Below, piece after piece: positions 62,203 to 64,000 of a stretch of 64,000 bases of DNA. How positions within the stretch are numbered: the first letter of the stretch is position 1; each line of letters opens with the position of its first letter. The position numbers and the translations under genes were made by a program. Under the pieces are notes generated by a model that had not been told where the DNA came from, did no database searches, and saw only the letters and a list, made by a program, of their open reading frames with translations. This DNA is from CAWDMC01 sp963803295 (GTDB lineage: Bacteria; Acidobacteriota; Terriglobia; UBA7540), in contig CAWDMC010000028.1 of NCBI GenBank assembly GCA_963803295.1, positions 310,001 to 374,000 of the forward strand. The letters are read 5' to 3'.

Positions 62203-63207
62203 CTAGTTGGGTCTCTGATCGCCAGCAGTTTCCTCCTGCTGCTCTTCAGCCTTTTGCCAACTGGAATTGCGGTTGTATTCCTTCATAGTTTTGGCGAGAG
62301 CCTCGGTCTTCTTGCCGAGATCTTTTTGATACACTACTCCGTCCCTGTTAACGATGAATGTCATCACGCCGGACGACCTGTATTCCGCCGGATAGGCCAC
62401 GAAAGCGAAGCCCTCGGTCATTTTGCCGTTTACCATGTAACTTTTTGCGCCGCCCGGTCCATTTTTCCCCTGGCGCGTTAGGATGTGGTAATAGTAACCC
62501 CGGTAAGGAGTTGGGGAGCTGTCTCGGCTTTCAGCATAGCCCTTAGCAAAGGCCGACGCCACCAGCGGGCCGACGGGGCTCTGAGGTTCACCATCAGCAG
62601 CTTTCCAATAAAGGCCATTGCGCTGCCCTTCATCGTTGAAGATTTCCTGGGCATACTCGTCGTGCTGCATGGAGTAGTATTCTTTTTGCGCCGCAACGAG
62701 CTCATGGCAAACGCTAATCGTGGATATTTCATTCCGGCCGATTCGCCTATACAAAATTTCCTTCCTGCCCACCTCGGTGTCGAAATACCACGAACTGCTA
62801 TTGTTCACGAGCGGTATGGGCGTGGGCCAATTGTCCGCGCCGATATACAAGAGGGTGGTTCCATCCGGTTCCTTCATCAGACGGTGCATTTGCTGATATC
62901 TCTGTACGAAATTAGCGCGACTCTCGGCGTCCTCGGTTTCGTCTCCCGACGAGACGATTTGCTTTCCGTCGGACCCGAGAATATCGAGCAGCGCGTTTTC
63001 GTCGTTGTTCTGCGCTGCCGTGACGAGTGCGTTGCTTGCGTCTTCCGGCGACGAAAACGTTTTCTGGCCCGATTGCTGCGCCATGGAACGGATGGGAAAG
63101 CACGCCGTCAAAAGGATCGCGACCGCAGCTAATCCAGAAGGGTTGGTCCATTGAAATTTGTCGAAGTTCAGCTTCGTTCGCCGCATAGGGCTTCTCTCCA
63201 TTTTCAA
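62203..63207 (-). CDS. Secreted DUF2950 protein
   Basis: 334 residues. A signal segment around SGLAAVAILLTACFPIRSMA is followed by the DUF2950 pattern: FSSPEDASNALVTAAQNNDE, NWPTPIPLV, WYFDTEVGRKEILYRRIGRN, YWKAADGEPQSPVGPLVA, PYRGYYYHILTRQG and VTFIVNRDGVVYQKDLG-like text. DUF2950 proteins are exported and of unknown function, often next to DUF3300 genes, as here (36 bp away). A start at MRRTKLNFDKF, a few codons in, is also possible. Confidence 0.88.
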   Translation of the reverse strand: MKMERSPMRRTKLNFDKFQWTNPSGLAAVAILLTACFPIRSMAQQSGQKTFSSPEDASNALVTAAQNNDENALLDILGSDGKQIVSSGDETEDAESRANFVQRYQQMHRLMKEPDGTTLLYIGADNWPTPIPLVNNSSSWYFDTEVGRKEILYRRIGRNEISTISVCHELVAAQKEYYSMQHDEYAQEIFNDEGQRNGLYWKAADGEPQSPVGPLVASAFAKGYAESRDSSPTPYRGYYYHILTRQGKNGPGGAKSYMVNGKMTEGFAFVAYPAEYRSSGVMTFIVNRDGVVYQKDLGKKTEALAKTMKEYNRNSSWQKAEEQQEETAGDQRPN

Positions 63208-63243
63208 ATTTCATAATCTACTAAGAACGTAACGGTACTCTAA

Positions 63244-64000
63244 TTAACGATGGCCACCGCCGCCGCCACGACGCCCTCCTCCGCCTCCGCCACCGCCTGC
63301 TGCTCCACCGCCACCGCCACCACGGCTTCCTCCGCCACCAAAGCTGGAGTTTCCGCGTGACGAATAGCTCCTTGCCTGTCCGCCCTTCCCGTAGCCGCTG
63401 AAGGCTCCCGAGCGGACGCCGCTCTGACCGCGGGGCGCAGCGTACCCTCGCGCCGCCTTGGGGTTTCCTTCGAAGGGCCTGGCCGTTGCGCCGGGACGGT
63501 TAAAAACTCGGCCGCCTGCGCCCCCACCTCGATTGATGCTGCCACGGTCGGAAACTCCATCGCGCGCGCCTCCACCTCGGTAGAAGCTGCTCCGGTTATA
63601 GAACGTGTTGCTCCGGGAGTAGTACCTGCTGTTGTTAAAAGTTGCGTATCGGTTATGCCAATCGAATCCCCAACGAGGCCAGCCCCATCCAAAACCTCCG
63701 AAAAAGCCGATTCCGAAGCCGGCTCCGAACGACAGGTACGGGCCACCGTACCAAATTCCGGGATACGGGTACCAGCCCGGCCACGCCATGATGGGATCTC
63801 CGTAAACCAACCACGGATCATACGCGGGGACGTAAACGACATTGGGGGTAGCCGGCTGCACGAGGATCGTTGAGCCTTGCGTCGTCACAGTTTGCTGCGG
63901 CGTGGTTTTAAGTTCGCCAGCTCCTTGCGCCCGCTGGCGCATCACCTGTACAGCATCCATCACATCCTGTTGCTGGTTGTAGTAGGCGTCGCCTAGCGCT
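63244..64000 (-). CDS. DUF3300 protein, 5' end outside the window
   Basis: At least 250 residues, open to the right edge (ALGDAYYNQQQDVMDAVQVM). The DUF3300 part ends with LVQPATPNVVYVPAYDPWLV and GDPIMAWPGWYPYPGIWYGG; a long Gly/Arg/Ser-rich tail follows (RGGGARDGVSDRG to GGGGRRGGGGGHR), with many Gly runs at the C-terminus. Upstream of the DUF2950 gene on the same strand, so the two are likely co-expressed. The tail may be disordered; role unknown. Confidence 0.85.
   Translation of the reverse strand, partial: ALGDAYYNQQQDVMDAVQVMRQRAQGAGELKTTPQQTVTTQGSTILVQPATPNVVYVPAYDPWLVYGDPIMAWPGWYPYPGIWYGGPYLSFGAGFGIGFFGGFGWGWPRWGFDWHNRYATFNNSRYYSRSNTFYNRSSFYRGGGARDGVSDRGSINRGGGAGGRVFNRPGATARPFEGNPKAARGYAAPRGQSGVRSGAFSGYGKGGQARSYSSRGNSSFGGGGSRGGGGGGAAGGGGGGGGRRGGGGGHR

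Overview
The window looks like chromosome of a soil or subsurface Acidobacteriota bacterium. This is an inference from family content (DUF2934, DUF2950, DUF3300, a kdp locus with split KdpD, a Rieske/cytochrome b cluster with multihaem c subunits) and not from any phylogenetic marker. It is strongly accessory: recombinases, IS remnants, one tRNA gene with a duplicated 3' end, and many frameshifted or truncated genes.

Layout. 1-1393: frameshifted tyrosine integrase running off the left edge, plus a small zinc-ribbon gene. 1819-12087: high-affinity K+ uptake locus, with a sensor kinase lacking the usual KdpD N-terminus, kdpE, an unknown gene, two 27-residue membrane peptides (one KdpF), kdpA (frameshifted), kdpB, kdpC, a small membrane gene and two tandem genes for the missing KdpD sensor half. 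12112-16131: a decayed tyrosine recombinase gene split by serine-recombinase element C. 16317-16390: tRNA-Arg(CCG). 16392-40308 lies between the tRNA and an exact 43-bp copy of its 3' end and behaves like an island. It carries a nine-gene minus-strand electron-transfer cluster (19090-29446: outer-membrane cytochrome-porin, cupredoxin, FAD/Fe-S NAD(P) oxidoreductase, Rieske, split cytochrome b, octahaem c, monohaem c lipoprotein, unknown secreted protein), a broken O-methyltransferase, and a plasmid RepA-like gene split by element A. Element A is itself split by element B, which carries a DruA (Druantia-type, DUF4338) gene.

40374-64000: a truncated integrase fused at a breakpoint to a truncated manA, then a carbohydrate/energy/stress block: HAD phosphatase, GH130, two proton-pumping P-type ATPases flanking PPK2 and a gnd remnant, universal stress proteins, an IS630 element, DUF5752 plus a trehalose synthase-like glycosyltransferase. 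Degraded genes follow (MscS, DUF389, PAS, Q-rich secreted protein, IS remnants), then a second, dead IS630 and DUF2934, DUF2950 and DUF3300 genes.

The clearest results are (i) the nested insertion repA > element A > element B, whose outer genes rejoin in frame when the insertions are removed; (ii) a shared cassette plan of three serine-recombinase elements, with DUF5372, a small coupled gene and an exchangeable accessory gene (HTH, DUF6788 or DruA); and (iii) the bc-type complex with an octahaem subunit and a NAD(P)H-type flavoprotein beside an outer-membrane cytochrome-porin. Junction, motif and frame statements were read from the sequence by eye; no alignment or database search was run.
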